NCBI RefSeq assembly: GCF_001553605.1
Contig: NZ_CP014229.1
Span: 1,020,501 to 1,084,500 of the forward strand
DNA from: Desulfovibrio fairfieldensis
GTDB taxonomy: Bacteria > Desulfobacterota > Desulfovibrionia > Desulfovibrionales > Desulfovibrionaceae
Length of the DNA: 64,000 nucleotides
Direction: 5' to 3'
The position numbers and the translations under genes are program-made. The notes beneath the pieces are model-generated. The model saw nothing but the letters and a program-made list of their open reading frames with translations. It ran no database searches and had not been told where the DNA came from. This document shows positions 47,953 through 56,897 of the stretch, piece by piece. How positions within the stretch are numbered: the stretch's first letter is position 1; the number at the start of each line of letters is the position of its first letter.

Positions 47953-48633
47953 ATGACTATTCGTAATAAAATTCTGAGTTCCATCATTGTCTCCCTTGCG
48001 TGGCCGTTGGCGGCTGCGCTTTGCTGGCCTTCTGGCAGAGCCGGAAGGCGGCGGTGGAGGATTTCAGCGCCAACGCGGGCGGTCGCCTGCGGCTGGCCGG
48101 ACAGTACCTGAGCGAACTGGTCGGCAACTCCAAGGGCATTGTGGACATTCTCGCTCAACTGCCGTCTGTGGCCGAGGCCGACGGGCAGGTGACGTCCTAT
48201 GCAGCCAGCGCCGAGAGCGTCAAACCTCTGGGCGCGGAACTCAGCGGCCCGGAGCGCGTGCTCTATGACGAATGCAGTACCTTCATCAAGGTCCCGCAGT
48301 TCGAGCTGATTTATTACGGCACGCGGGGCGGCGGTTTCGTACAGGCACCGGACGACACGCTGAGTGCGGGCTTTGATCCGCGCAAGCGTCCCTGGTATGA
48401 GGCGGCCCAAAAAAGCGACGGCGTGGTGCTGACTGAATTCTATCAGTCCGACAACGGCAACCTTAGTCATCACGGTGGCCAAAAGCGTGCGCCGGGGCGA
48501 CACATTGTTGGGCGTGGTGGGTATCGACATCAATGTCAATACGCTGAGCACGTTTCTGGATACCCTCAAGCTGGGCAAAACCGCGTTTTTCGCCGGAATG
48601 CCAACTTTGAAATTTGTAAAATTTCAAAGTTAA
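47953..48633 (+). pseudogene. Frameshifted, truncated methyl-accepting chemotaxis receptor
   Basis: The pieces read as the N-terminal membrane helix ('MTIRNKILSSIIVSLA') and most of a periplasmic dCache sensor domain ('FDPRKRPWYEAAQKSDGVVLTEFY'). The frame changes near 48000 (one base lost after SLA) and near 48464 (one base gained after 'QSDNGN'). The restored frame gives 'VITVAKSVRRGDTLLGVVGIDI' in three-frame reading. It then runs into the 55-bp repeat at 48586 and stops, so the second membrane helix, HAMP and signalling domains are missing. It is non-functional. Confidence 0.85.
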
Positions 48634-48640
48634 TCTGCTC
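48586..48640. repeat. 55-bp repeat, second copy of the nap-element right end
   Basis: 53 of 55 bases match 40451-40505. It holds a perfect 13-bp palindrome around GTA (AACTTTGAAATTT, 48603-48615, paired with AAATTTCAAAGTT). The left part of the element is absent here. Confidence 0.8.
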
Positions 48641-48938
48641 TAGGGTCAGCCCTCATTAAGCCCCTTCGCAAAAAAACATGCTTTTACCAGGACGTCCCCG
48701 GCTGTATGCGGGTTTCCCCTATAGCCTGCGCTCCTTGCGGAAGGCCGGAATTTCCTGATGGGAAAACAGCCCCCGGCGCGTCCACCCGCACGTCTCGCGC
48801 GCGGCGGGGCAGTCCGGTAACAATCCTGTTCTTGGTCGGGAAATCCCGCTGCCCGGCGTCTGTCCGGCGGCAAGCCTCCGGGCGGCCCGGCGGCCCGGTT
48901 TCTTTGGGACTGGGGATGGGTCTGGTCCGGCTGTTTTT
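48634..48938. other. Gap after the chemoreceptor remnant
   Basis: No gene is seen. At its left edge is a 20-bp sequence (48640-48659) that recurs exactly at 52410-52429. The rest is GC-rich without ribosome sites. Confidence 0.5.
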
Positions 48939-49433
48939 TCAGTCGGCCGAGCGGGTCAGCGGCGCATAGGCGCCTTGCGTGGCGCGCAACAGGTCGTTGG
49001 GCCCAAGCTGGATCTGCACGCCGCGCAAACCGGCGCTCACGTAGATGCGTTCGTGTGTCGCGGCGCTTTGGTCAATCAGGACAGGGTAGGCCTTTTTGGC
49101 GGCCAGCGGGGAGCAGCCGCCCCGGATATAGCCGGTGAGCGGGCGGACTTCCTTGAGCGGCACCATTTCCGCGTGCTTGTTGCCCGAAGCCGCTGCCAGG
49201 GCTTTGAGGTCCAGTTCCGCGGCCGCCGGAATGCAGGCCATCAGCACCCCGTTTTTGTCCCCCCTGGCCACCAGGGTTTTGAACACGCGTTCCGGTTCGG
49301 CGTCCAGTTTGCGGGCCATGCTCACGGCGGAAAGATCTTCTTCGTCCACCTCGACGTGGTGCAGACTGAACTGAATGCCCAGCCCTTCCAGCAGGCGGGC
49401 GGCATTGGTTTTAGGAATCCTGGCGGCGGGCAT
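48939..49433 (-). CDS. ybaK: YbaK/EbsC-type Cys-tRNA(Pro) deacylase
   Basis: The 164-residue protein has the YbaK pattern: 'ERVFKTLVARGDKNGVLMACIPAAAELDLKALAAASGNK' (read in parts; the catalytic-type Lys lies in 'VFKTL') and 'PLTGYIRGGCSPLAAKKAYPV' with the G-x-x-x-G-G-x-x-P core. It hydrolyses Cys-tRNA(Pro) formed by prolyl-tRNA synthetase. The length is typical. It lies 18 bp downstream of the hybrid kinase gene. Confidence 0.9.
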   Translation of the reverse strand: MPAARIPKTNAARLLEGLGIQFSLHHVEVDEEDLSAVSMARKLDAEPERVFKTLVARGDKNGVLMACIPAAAELDLKALAAASGNKHAEMVPLKEVRPLTGYIRGGCSPLAAKKAYPVLIDQSAATHERIYVSAGLRGVQIQLGPNDLLRATQGAYAPLTRSAD

Positions 49434-49451
49434 GGGAGGGAAATCCGGGGC

Positions 49452-51503
49452 TCAGCGGCGCTTGAGCCAGTAGGCGAGCTTGTTGCGCAGCACGGTCGCG
49501 TCAAAGGGTTTGGAGATATGATCGTCCATGCCCGCGTCCAGAATCTCGTCGATATTCTCGGGCAGGGTGGCGGCGGTCATGGCGACAATGGGCAGCGTAG
49601 AGGATTTTTCCCTGACGGTCAGTTTCTCGCGGATCAGCCGGGTGGCTGTCAGCCCGTCCATAATCGGCATACGCACGTCCATGAGCAGCAGGTCATAGTC
49701 CTTTGCCAGAGCCATGCTTACGGCTTCCTTGCCGTTCTGGGCCAGATCGCAATCCAGGCCCAGCTGATGCAGCATGGCGCGGGCGATCTCCTGGTTGATT
49801 TCATTGTCTTCCACCAGAAGAATCCGGGCTCCGCCGGGCAGAGGCAGAGAGCTCTGGACGGTCGGGCAGGCACCCGGAAGCTTTCGCGAAAGGATACAGG
49901 GGATGCTCAGATGAAAGGTGCTGCCGTTGCCCGGCTCGCTTTCGCACCATAAATTGCCGCGCATCAGACCGGCGATGCGCTTGCAGATGCTCAGGCCCAA
50001 GCCCGTGCCGCCGAAACGGCGGGCAATGCTGGCATTGGCCTGGGTGTATGGGTCAAAGAGATGCTGCTGGTATTCCCGGCTGATGCCCATGCCCGTATCC
50101 GTGACCATAAAATGGAGCAGATCTTGGCCGTCGCTGTTTTCCCGTCGGATGCGCAGCCGTACGCTGCCTTTGGAAGTGAATTTGACCGCGTTGCTCAGCA
50201 GGTTGAGCAACACCTGTTTGAGGCGCAGGCCGTCTCCCCAAAGCTTGAGCGGCACGTCGTCGGCCACTTCGCAGATATATTCCAGCCCTTTCTGGTCCAG
50301 CGGGAAACGGATGGAAGTATAGACGAAATCCAGCACTTCTTCCATGGTGTAATTGACGTTTTCCAGGACCATCTTGTTGGCCTCGATCTTGGAGAGGTCC
50401 AGGATGTCATTAATGATGGCCAGCAGGCTGGTGGCGGAAGAGCGGATCTTGTGCAGATAGTCTTTGTGTTCCGGTGAAGGATCGCTTTGCAGGGCTAGAT
50501 GGGTAAGCCCGATGATGCCGTTCATGGGCGTGCGGATTTCGTGGCTCATATGCGCCAGAAATTCGCTTTTGGCCTGGGAAGCTATTACGGCCGCCTGTTT
50601 TTCGTGCTGCGTTCGCAGAAGATCGGTGACGTCGGTGCTTATGGACAGGCGCACGGGATGCCCGGTATCCCAGTGGATGACTTTGTCCACCACCGTGTAT
50701 GTCCGCTTGGTGAGCTCGTTTTCATAGGTCCACTGGTAGGGTTCGTTTCTGGAGGCGATGATGGCGTTGGTACAAAAGGGGCAAGGGCTGTCGCGCCCTT
50801 GCAGGCGCTTGTAGCAGATATTGCCCATCGGCCCTTCAGGTTTGGGAAAGCTGGCCTCCACGCTCTTGTTCAGGAAGAGCAGCTCGTAACTCTCCATATC
50901 AATGATGTAGACCGGGTCCACAAAGGCGTCCAGAATGTCGCACAGCTGGTCGTGTTTGTGGCGCAGGCGCTCATAAAGGCGGAAATGCGTCAGGGTAATT
51001 GCCAGCATATTGCCCAGCAAATGGCAGATGCCGGCATCCTCCGGCGTCCACTGGCGTGGGGCCACGCGGTGCAGAAGGCAGATGCCCCCGAACAGCTGGC
51101 CGTCATATAGAATGGGCAGGCAGAACAGAGATTTGACTTGGAGCTGTAATAAAAGATCCCGCTGCGGACCGGCGGGCATTAGGCTGGTGTCCGTGGCGCA
51201 GAAACTTTTGCGTTGCAGCAGGATGTCGAGAATGGGCGCCAGGAGTTCCGTGTCGGCGGGAGGAGAAGCGCCGTGGGCTTTCTCCAGAACTTGATTGAAC
51301 CAGACGAGCGGCTCCCGCCAAGTCTTATTTTCGTACTCAAAAAGACAAACTTGGCCGCAGTGCAGTGATTCGCCGATACTGGCCAGAGCTGTTTTGAGAA
51401 AAGGCTCTTTGCGGTCGTTCAGAAGGGCGAAGCTTGATATTTCCAATGCCAAGGCCAGCGGATTAGAAAAGTGTTCCCCCGAGAACTGCGCGGTAGTCGG
51501 CAT
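49452..51503 (-). CDS. Hybrid sensor histidine kinase (GAF-PAS-HisKA-HATPase-REC)
   Basis: The 683-residue soluble protein has GAF (~15-175), a PAS-like domain (~185-300) with 'CPFCTNA' (Cys241, Cys244), HisKA '[10 protein letters not shown]' (His321), HATPase ('LNLLSNAVKFTSKGS', 'DTGMGI', '[10 protein letters not shown]') and a receiver with 'LLMDVRMPIMDG'. It is colinear with the kinase at 31985-34075, including the cysteine motif and the following 'YT-VD--I-W' stretch, so the two are paralogues. Here no cyclase follows. It is transcribed divergently from an HTH regulator. Confidence 0.9.
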   Translation of the reverse strand: MPTTAQFSGEHFSNPLALALEISSFALLNDRKEPFLKTALASIGESLHCGQVCLFEYENKTWREPLVWFNQVLEKAHGASPPADTELLAPILDILLQRKSFCATDTSLMPAGPQRDLLLQLQVKSLFCLPILYDGQLFGGICLLHRVAPRQWTPEDAGICHLLGNMLAITLTHFRLYERLRHKHDQLCDILDAFVDPVYIIDMESYELLFLNKSVEASFPKPEGPMGNICYKRLQGRDSPCPFCTNAIIASRNEPYQWTYENELTKRTYTVVDKVIHWDTGHPVRLSISTDVTDLLRTQHEKQAAVIASQAKSEFLAHMSHEIRTPMNGIIGLTHLALQSDPSPEHKDYLHKIRSSATSLLAIINDILDLSKIEANKMVLENVNYTMEEVLDFVYTSIRFPLDQKGLEYICEVADDVPLKLWGDGLRLKQVLLNLLSNAVKFTSKGSVRLRIRRENSDGQDLLHFMVTDTGMGISREYQQHLFDPYTQANASIARRFGGTGLGLSICKRIAGLMRGNLWCESEPGNGSTFHLSIPCILSRKLPGACPTVQSSLPLPGGARILLVEDNEINQEIARAMLHQLGLDCDLAQNGKEAVSMALAKDYDLLLMDVRMPIMDGLTATRLIREKLTVREKSSTLPIVAMTAATLPENIDEILDAGMDDHISKPFDATVLRNKLAYWLKRR

Positions 51504-51930
51504 ACATTCACCACAAGGAGTTTGCTGCGTTTCCTAGCATCGGAATAAGTAGTATAGATGGCTAGATGGGACCATGTCAAGCGGACAATTCTTCAGGCAG
51601 AAAAGCTTCTTGCGTGTCAGCCGCCTGGAACTCATTTTCGAAATAAGCAAACAGACATCTGTGGAACGCCGTTATTTTGGCAAGATTGAACTCCAGTATG
51701 GCCCAGACGTTGATTTTGAAAAGGCAGGCGGCTAAAGTCCAAGGTGCGATGTGTTACGACTTCAACCGCCCACAACTCTTTTTTAGAATAGAATTCTGCT
51801 TTTTTCAATTAGAATTGTGGGTAAAATATTAAAATTCTGTTCAAAGTTTTATCTCCAATTATTTCAGAATATTAGTAGTATTCTGGCTTGAATTGTGAAG
51901 ATAGTCTCTTGAGCAGTGGAACTTTTACCC
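51504..51930. other. AT-rich divergent regulatory region
   Basis: This ~430-bp gap separates the hybrid kinase (leftward) from the HTH gene (rightward). Segment 51770-51900 is very AT-rich and full of GAATT-type repeats: 51787-51793, 51810-51816, 51833-51838, and the palindrome listed separately. No gene is seen. Confidence 0.5.
51865..51885. promoter_or_regulatory. Palindrome CAGAATA-n7-TATTCTG, candidate operator
   Basis: A perfect 7-bp inverted repeat with a 7-base centre lies 45 bp before the HTH gene, a typical place for autorepression by a dimeric repressor. Confidence 0.45.
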
Positions 51931-52413
51931 ATGAATTCTACACTTGGGCAGCGCATAAAACTAGCTCGCGGGAAACAGTCGCAGGGGGCCTTCGCCCATG
52001 CTATACAGATCAGCAAAGGGGCTCTGGGTTTCTATGAACGGGACATAAATCTGCCCAACAGCGAGGTCGTGTTAAAAATTTGCTCGGTTTCCGGTGTGAA
52101 TATCGAATGGCTTCTGACCGGTCTGGGGCCCATGCGGAAAGGGGAAGTGCGGGTGGGAACGCACGAACCGGCCGCCGCCCCGGCGGCCTGGGCTCAGGAG
52201 GATTTCCGCTGTGCCAGGCTGGAGGAAAAACTTGACCGCGTGGAACGCCAGCGCGATGAACTGATGGATGAAAACCGACGGCTTTATGCCAGAAAAGACA
52301 GTCTGATGGAGGAAATCGCGGCCCTGCGCGAACGCGTGGCCCGCCTTGAGGCCAGAATCGGTAGGATGGAGCTTTCCAGCGGCTGCGAACCCTTGCCGGA
52401 CCCGCTTGCCTAG
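51931..52413 (+). CDS. HTH (Xre/CI-like) regulator with C-terminal coiled coil
   Basis: The 160-residue protein has an N-terminal helix-turn-helix ('LGQRIKLARGKQSQGAFAHAI', 'SKGALGFYERDINLPNSEVV') and a short 'VNIEWLLTGLGPM' end of domain, as in phage CI-type repressors. A coiled coil (~95-150) rich in Glu/Arg/Leu replaces the usual peptidase or dimer domain. The start may be ATG 51931 or GTG 51916; neither has a strong ribosome site. Its stop codon lies in the 20-bp repeat. The target is unknown; it may be a domesticated phage regulator. Confidence 0.75.
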   Translation: MNSTLGQRIKLARGKQSQGAFAHAIQISKGALGFYERDINLPNSEVVLKICSVSGVNIEWLLTGLGPMRKGEVRVGTHEPAAAPAAWAQEDFRCARLEEKLDRVERQRDELMDENRRLYARKDSLMEEIAALRERVARLEARIGRMELSSGCEPLPDPLA

Positions 52414-52606
52414 GGTCAGCCCTCATTAACCCGCCGCCATGTTCTTTTGTCCGCGGGCTGCGTCGCTCGCCTCGCGCGGCGGGTTTGAACAGACCCCACC
52501 GCCCGGGACTCGTCTTTCCTGCCGAGGAACGAAAATCTTCGCTCGCAAACAGCCCCTGGAAGCGGCGGCAGTTTTCAGATCCAGCCGCCGTCCGCACCAG
52601 CGGGCA

Positions 52607-54181
52607 TCACTGCCAGAGCGCTTCCAGCGCGCGCCGCCGCGCCGCTTCCTCTTCCCGGCGGAGGTCCTCCAGACGGCCGGTCAGATCCCTAGCCGCATTT
52701 TCCAGCGCCTCCGGCGAACCGCTGTTGTCCACCAGCAGATCACAGGCCGCCTCCTTGCGGGCTTCCGGCCATTGCCAGGCTTCCAGGGCGGCGGCCTTTT
52801 CCTCGCTCCAGCCCCTGTTGGTCATGATCCGTTGCAGTCGCAGGGGCAGAGGGCAGTGCACGCCCACGGTCAGGGGCGCGGGATTGAACGCTGCTTGCCA
52901 GCCGCATTCAAAATACAGCGGCACTTCGGCCACGGCCAGAGCAGCGCCCGCCGCTTCCTGCGCCTGCCAGAAATCCTTAATCGCGACGCGCACCAGGGCG
53001 TGTACCAGCTCTTCCACTTCGCGGCGCAGGGCCGGGTTTGCGCGCATGGCCGCCAGCAGGGCCGTCTTGTCCACGCCGCCGTTCTCCGCCAGCAGGTCCC
53101 GGCCCGAACGTCGTTCCAGCCATGCGGCGACTTCGCCGCCCGGCGCATACAGCCCGGCCACCAGGGCGTCGGCGTTGACGCAGGGCAGGCCCAGTGCCGC
53201 CAGATGCCGGGTGAGTGCGGACTTGCCGCTACCCGGATTGCCGGTGACGATCACCCGCCGCATCCGGCGGCAGGCCGCCAGAGCCGCCTGGAGCAGGTCG
53301 TCGGGCGGCGGGCAGGCGAAATGCATTTCCTCTCCGCTGTCCGGATGGCTGAAGGCCAGATGCCAGGCGTGCAGCATCTGGCGTGGGGCCAGCTCGCGCA
53401 CCGGCGCGGGCGCATACAGCTTGTCGCCCAGCAGGGGATGGCCCAGATGGGCCAGATGCACGCGGATCTGATGGGTACGCCCGGTATGGATGCGCACGGC
53501 CAGCAAGGAAACCCGTTGATCCGGCGTATTCCAGAGCCGCTTCCAGGTGGTATGCGCGGGCTTGCCGCCGCGCGTTTCGGGCAGTACGGCCATTTTGATC
53601 TTGGCCGTGGGATGGCGCCCCAGGGGCTCGCGGCATTCCCCCTGTTCCGGCGGCAGGCCGCTGACCAGGGCCAGATATTCCTTGTGCACCTCGCGCCGGG
53701 CAAAAGCCGCGCTCAGCGCCAGGCGCGCGGGTTCGGTCAGGGCCACCAGCAAAAGGCCGCTGGTATCTTTGTCCAGACGGTGGACAATGCCGGGGCGCAG
53801 GCCTTCCAGTCTGCCCAGTTGCGGAAAGCGTCCCAGCAGGCGCTGCACCAGGGTGTGTTCCGGGCAGGAAGGGCAGGGGTGCACGGTGAGTCCGGCGGGC
53901 TTGTTGCAGACCACCAGGCTTTCGTCCTGCCAGAGCAGTTCAAGATGGCCTTCCTCGGGGCTGAGCGCGTTTTCCGTTGGCGGCAACTCCAGCAGCACTC
54001 GCTGACCCGGACGGGTTTTGGCGTCAGGCCGGGACACGGGCAGGTCGTCCACCAGGCAGCGCCCGGCAAGCACGGCCTTTTGCAGGGCCGCGCGCGAAAG
54101 GCCGGGCGCGGCGTCCCGCAGGACGCGGTCCAGGCGTCGCCCGGCCGTGTCCGCCGTGATCAGCAGCTCAATACGGTTCAC
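52607..54181 (-). CDS. RluD-type pseudouridine synthase fused to dephospho-CoA kinase
   Basis: The 524-residue protein has an S4 domain (1-60), a pseudouridine synthase domain (~80-300) with 'HRLDKDTSG' (catalytic Asp137) and 'HTGRTHQIRVH', and from ~308 a CoaE domain with P-loop 'GNPGSGKS' (313-320) and 'VNADALVAGLY'. The first half modifies rRNA uridines; the second makes coenzyme A from dephospho-CoA. The joint 'AACRRMRRVIVTG' has no gap. Its ATG overlaps the stop of the NlpC/P60 gene by 4 bp. Confidence 0.92.
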   Translation of the reverse strand: MNRIELLITADTAGRRLDRVLRDAAPGLSRAALQKAVLAGRCLVDDLPVSRPDAKTRPGQRVLLELPPTENALSPEEGHLELLWQDESLVVCNKPAGLTVHPCPSCPEHTLVQRLLGRFPQLGRLEGLRPGIVHRLDKDTSGLLLVALTEPARLALSAAFARREVHKEYLALVSGLPPEQGECREPLGRHPTAKIKMAVLPETRGGKPAHTTWKRLWNTPDQRVSLLAVRIHTGRTHQIRVHLAHLGHPLLGDKLYAPAPVRELAPRQMLHAWHLAFSHPDSGEEMHFACPPPDDLLQAALAACRRMRRVIVTGNPGSGKSALTRHLAALGLPCVNADALVAGLYAPGGEVAAWLERRSGRDLLAENGGVDKTALLAAMRANPALRREVEELVHALVRVAIKDFWQAQEAAGAALAVAEVPLYFECGWQAAFNPAPLTVGVHCPLPLRLQRIMTNRGWSEEKAAALEAWQWPEARKEAACDLLVDNSGSPEALENAARDLTGRLEDLRREEEAARRRALEALWQ

Positions 54182-55545
54182 GGGCGTGATCCCGTCAGGG
54201 TGGACAGGGTGCGCAGCCGGTCGGCAAAGGTCATGGGCCGGTATAGATTTTTCAGCTCCGCGCCGGGCGTGATGGAGGTGACCACGGCCCGGCCGATGAT
54301 GAAGCGCGCGTCGTCGTTGCCGTCCTCAATGGTGCGCACGCCCCAGACGTTGTGGAAGATGGCGGCCCGGCCCTTGTACTTGCCCACATAGAGGGTAATA
54401 TGCCCGCGCATGCCCACCAGGCTTAAAAACGGCACGCCGTTGTTCAGGATCAGGGCTTCCTTTTCCTTGGCGCTCAGGCCTTCCAAGGGCTGCACCACGC
54501 CCATGCGCGCCTGCGCCCCGGAGTTGCGCGGCAGCCAGAGGCCGAAGGGCGTGAACAGCTCGCGGGTCAGGGCGGAGCAGTCCCGGTCGCCGAACATGCC
54601 GCCCCAGCCGTAGCGTTGGCCCATCATCACATTGCCGACCTTGGCCACGTTGCCGGGGGTCAGGGGCAGAGGCTTGGGCGCGGCGTCGCCTTTGGCGAGA
54701 ACGACTTCCGCGCTGCGGGCCATGCCGCCCGGCCCCTTGAGCGGCACCAGCACCCGCAGGCCGCCTTCCGCGCTTTCGCTGTTCAGGGGCAGCATGGTAC
54801 CGATATTGGCCTGGCCGTCGCCGCCATTGGGGCCGACGCCGGGCAGGGTTACCTTGTCGCGCAGCAGGGCCGCGTAACGGCCCGAGCGCCAGACGCTTTT
54901 GAATTCCTGATCCACCAGGGCCACGTCCTTGGCGTCCACCCAGCCTCCGGCCACCGGGCATTCCACAAAATGCCAGCGTCCGTCCAGACTGGTATGCGCG
55001 ATGAGCAGCGGCGTGCCCGGCGGCAGCAGGGAATACTGGAAATAATCAAAGGGATTGGCCCTGGAATCGGGCGTGGGCTCGGAAAAGCGGGTTTCGTGGG
55101 TGGGCATTTCACGCAGGTCCGTATTGCGTACGGTAATGGCGGCCTGCGCGCGCGAGGGAAAGGTCCGCAGATGAGCGTTGCGGCTTATCTGATCCCATTC
55201 CGTCTGGGACCAACGGATGTCGTCGCGTTTGAAGCCGCGCGCCCGACGGAAAATGGCCGCCACATCGCGTTTGCGCATGGAAGTTTTGCCCATGTCCCAG
55301 GGGCCGAAAAAAATCCGGTTGAAGCGCGCGTCCTGTGCGTCCTGTTCCCCGGCGTCGAGCAGGGCTTTGTCCGGGCCGGCGGCCTTGGCGTAGACGTTCA
55401 GATCCTGCGGAAATTGGCGCAGATCCGCCAGCGTGCCCATCCAGGGGGGCAGATCTCCCTCGCGGGTGGGTACCTGTTTGCCGCCGCAGGCCGTAAGCAG
55501 CATCAGGCAGAACACGGGCAGGAGGAGGCGGAGGACAGTTTTCAT
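54178..55545 (-). CDS. SH3-domain NlpC/P60 lipoprotein, cell-wall endopeptidase
   Basis: The 455-residue protein has a lipoprotein signal ('LMLLTACGG', Cys20), an N-terminal helical domain, two bacterial SH3-like domains (~115-290) and a C-terminal NlpC/P60 peptidase. The peptidase shows 'YGWGGMFGDRDCSALTREL' (catalytic Cys) and 'MRGHITLYVG' (catalytic His). It should cut gamma-D-glutamyl-diamino acid bonds of peptidoglycan in the periplasm. A structurally characterised homologue is known from D. vulgaris. ATG 55545 is chosen over 55578 because it gives a proper signal and has AAGGA upstream. Confidence 0.88.
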   Translation of the reverse strand: MKTVLRLLLPVFCLMLLTACGGKQVPTREGDLPPWMGTLADLRQFPQDLNVYAKAAGPDKALLDAGEQDAQDARFNRIFFGPWDMGKTSMRKRDVAAIFRRARGFKRDDIRWSQTEWDQISRNAHLRTFPSRAQAAITVRNTDLREMPTHETRFSEPTPDSRANPFDYFQYSLLPPGTPLLIAHTSLDGRWHFVECPVAGGWVDAKDVALVDQEFKSVWRSGRYAALLRDKVTLPGVGPNGGDGQANIGTMLPLNSESAEGGLRVLVPLKGPGGMARSAEVVLAKGDAAPKPLPLTPGNVAKVGNVMMGQRYGWGGMFGDRDCSALTRELFTPFGLWLPRNSGAQARMGVVQPLEGLSAKEKEALILNNGVPFLSLVGMRGHITLYVGKYKGRAAIFHNVWGVRTIEDGNDDARFIIGRAVVTSITPGAELKNLYRPMTFADRLRTLSTLTGSRP

Positions 55546-55695
55546 GGGCGTTGTTTCCTTCTCTGGCGGGAAAAGCAATGACGTGGCGCACGCGAGATGG
55601 ATTGCGTGCCGTCGTTCGGGCCAAGGGCATACATAGCATCATGGCCGCTGTTCCGGCAACGCCTTCTTTGCGGACCGGATATCTCACGCGGGCAC

Positions 55696-55724
55696 TTGAC
55701 AAAGCGGCCCGTTCCAACTATTAC
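55696..55724 (+). promoter_or_regulatory. Sigma-70 promoter of tRNA-Glu
   Basis: TTGACA (55696-55701) and TATTAC (55719-55724) are separated by 17 bp, 9 bp before the tRNA. Confidence 0.75.
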
Positions 55725-55733
55725 AAACGCGCT

Positions 55734-55809
55734 GTCACCATCGTCTATCCGGTTAGGACGGCGGCCTCTCAAGCCGCTAAGACGGGTTCAAATCCCGTTG
55801 GTGACGCCA
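55734..55809 (+). tRNA. tRNA-Glu (CTC)
   Basis: The 76-nt cloverleaf has acceptor GTCACCA with TGGTGAC, anticodon loop CTCTCAA in a GCGGC/GCCGC stem, T-arm GACGG-GTTCAAAT-CCCGT and an encoded CCA. Anticodon CTC reads GAG. An integrase gene begins 36 bp after its 3' end, so the tRNA is the probable integration target. Confidence 0.95.
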
Positions 55810-55815
55810 AGTTTC
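55784..55815. other. Probable attachment-site region (tRNA-Glu 3' end)
   Basis: Tyrosine integrases next to a tRNA normally recombine in its 3' half, leaving the tRNA intact and a copy of the core at the far end. The partner copy would lie beyond the right edge, so the core cannot be delimited here. Confidence 0.4.
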
Positions 55816-55844
55816 CAGGTTTTGCGATTTGAGCATGTGCAAAT

Positions 55845-56897
55845 TTATGTGCAAATCGCTTTTTCCAGGGGGGCGAAGGGTACGACCTTCGCCCCCTTCT
55901 TTTTTGCGAAGGCGGCTTCGATCTTGTCCGGCTGCACGCCGAGACTCTTGATATATCGAGCCGTGGTGTTGGGGTTCTTGTGCCGAAGCACGGCCTGCAC
56001 AGAGGGGATATCCATTCCTTCATAGGCCAATATCGTGGCTGACAAGTGCCGGATGGCATGGAAACCAAAAGGCTTGACGCCTGCCGCCTTGCACAGTTCC
56101 GGCATCATGTGTTGCCGCGCCGTATACTGCGCTCCGTTATGGCGGTTACTGAATACAAGAGGATTTCCTCTGTTCCGAATCTTCATTTCGCCCAAGGCGT
56201 CTCGGAGGGCAGTTGTCATGGGAATCCATGCGTACTCCATCCCTCGACCGCCGGTCTTACGTGTCCCCAGTCGAATTTTCCGACCGGAAAAATCCACATC
56301 TTCCCAGGTCAGACGAAACGCTTCTGCGCGCCGCGCTGCGGTATGGAGCAGGAACAGCAAAAAGGCCTTGTCCACGCTGTCGGCAATTTCGTAGACTTTC
56401 CAGAAATCTTCTTCCGGAGGGACGTACCGGGGCGTCTGATCCGCCGGAAACCGTTCCACAGAGAGAAAGGGGTTCACCGGCGGCAACCCGTAGTAGCGTT
56501 GTCCCCATGTCCAGGCCGCCGCAAGGTTTTTGCGTGTCTTATTGGCGGCGTTGCCCGAGGTGAGCGCTACGCGACGCAATACGTCCAGGCCGTGCCGTGG
56601 GGTTATGTGTTCAATATTCATATCAGGGGGGAGAACTTGAAGGGAGAGGCGAAAGGAATGTTTTTTTTCCTGCCACGTCTTGCGGCTAAATCGTTCTTCC
56701 ACCATACGCAGATACGAAGTAGCGAAATCAAGCCAGCAGACCGTAGGGGTCGGCGAAGTCTCTACTTCCCACCGCTCTGCGTTTTGTTCTGCCTCCCATT
56801 TTTTTGCCTCTGCCTTGGTCGGAAATGATTTCGTGCGAACGCGGCCCTGTATCATCCGCGTCCCGCGCCATTTCCCGTTGGGCATCTGATAGGGCAT
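55845..56897 (-). CDS. int: Phage-type tyrosine integrase
   Basis: The 350-residue recombinase has an arm-binding N terminus ('KSFPTKAEAKKWEAEQ'), a core-binding domain (~60-150) and a catalytic domain. Catalytic residues are visible: Arg in 'HTAARRAEAFRLTWED', Lys in the 'GTRKTGGR' turn, 'HAIRH' (HxxR), 'LRHKN' and Tyr in 'TTARYIKS'. It integrates and excises the element at tRNA-Glu. Its 5' end overlaps the excisionase-like gene by 170 bp in another frame; a later start at 'MIQGRV' is possible. Confidence 0.93.
   Translation of the reverse strand: MPYQMPNGKWRGTRMIQGRVRTKSFPTKAEAKKWEAEQNAERWEVETSPTPTVCWLDFATSYLRMVEERFSRKTWQEKKHSFRLSLQVLPPDMNIEHITPRHGLDVLRRVALTSGNAANKTRKNLAAAWTWGQRYYGLPPVNPFLSVERFPADQTPRYVPPEEDFWKVYEIADSVDKAFLLFLLHTAARRAEAFRLTWEDVDFSGRKIRLGTRKTGGRGMEYAWIPMTTALRDALGEMKIRNRGNPLVFSNRHNGAQYTARQHMMPELCKAAGVKPFGFHAIRHLSATILAYEGMDIPSVQAVLRHKNPNTTARYIKSLGVQPDKIEAAFAKKKGAKVVPFAPLEKAICT

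Noticed and set aside
51780..51890. CRISPR-like array in the AT-rich region with repeated GAATT words
   Set aside because: The repeated words are only 5-7 bp and unevenly spaced; there are no uniform repeats and spacers, and no cas gene in the window.
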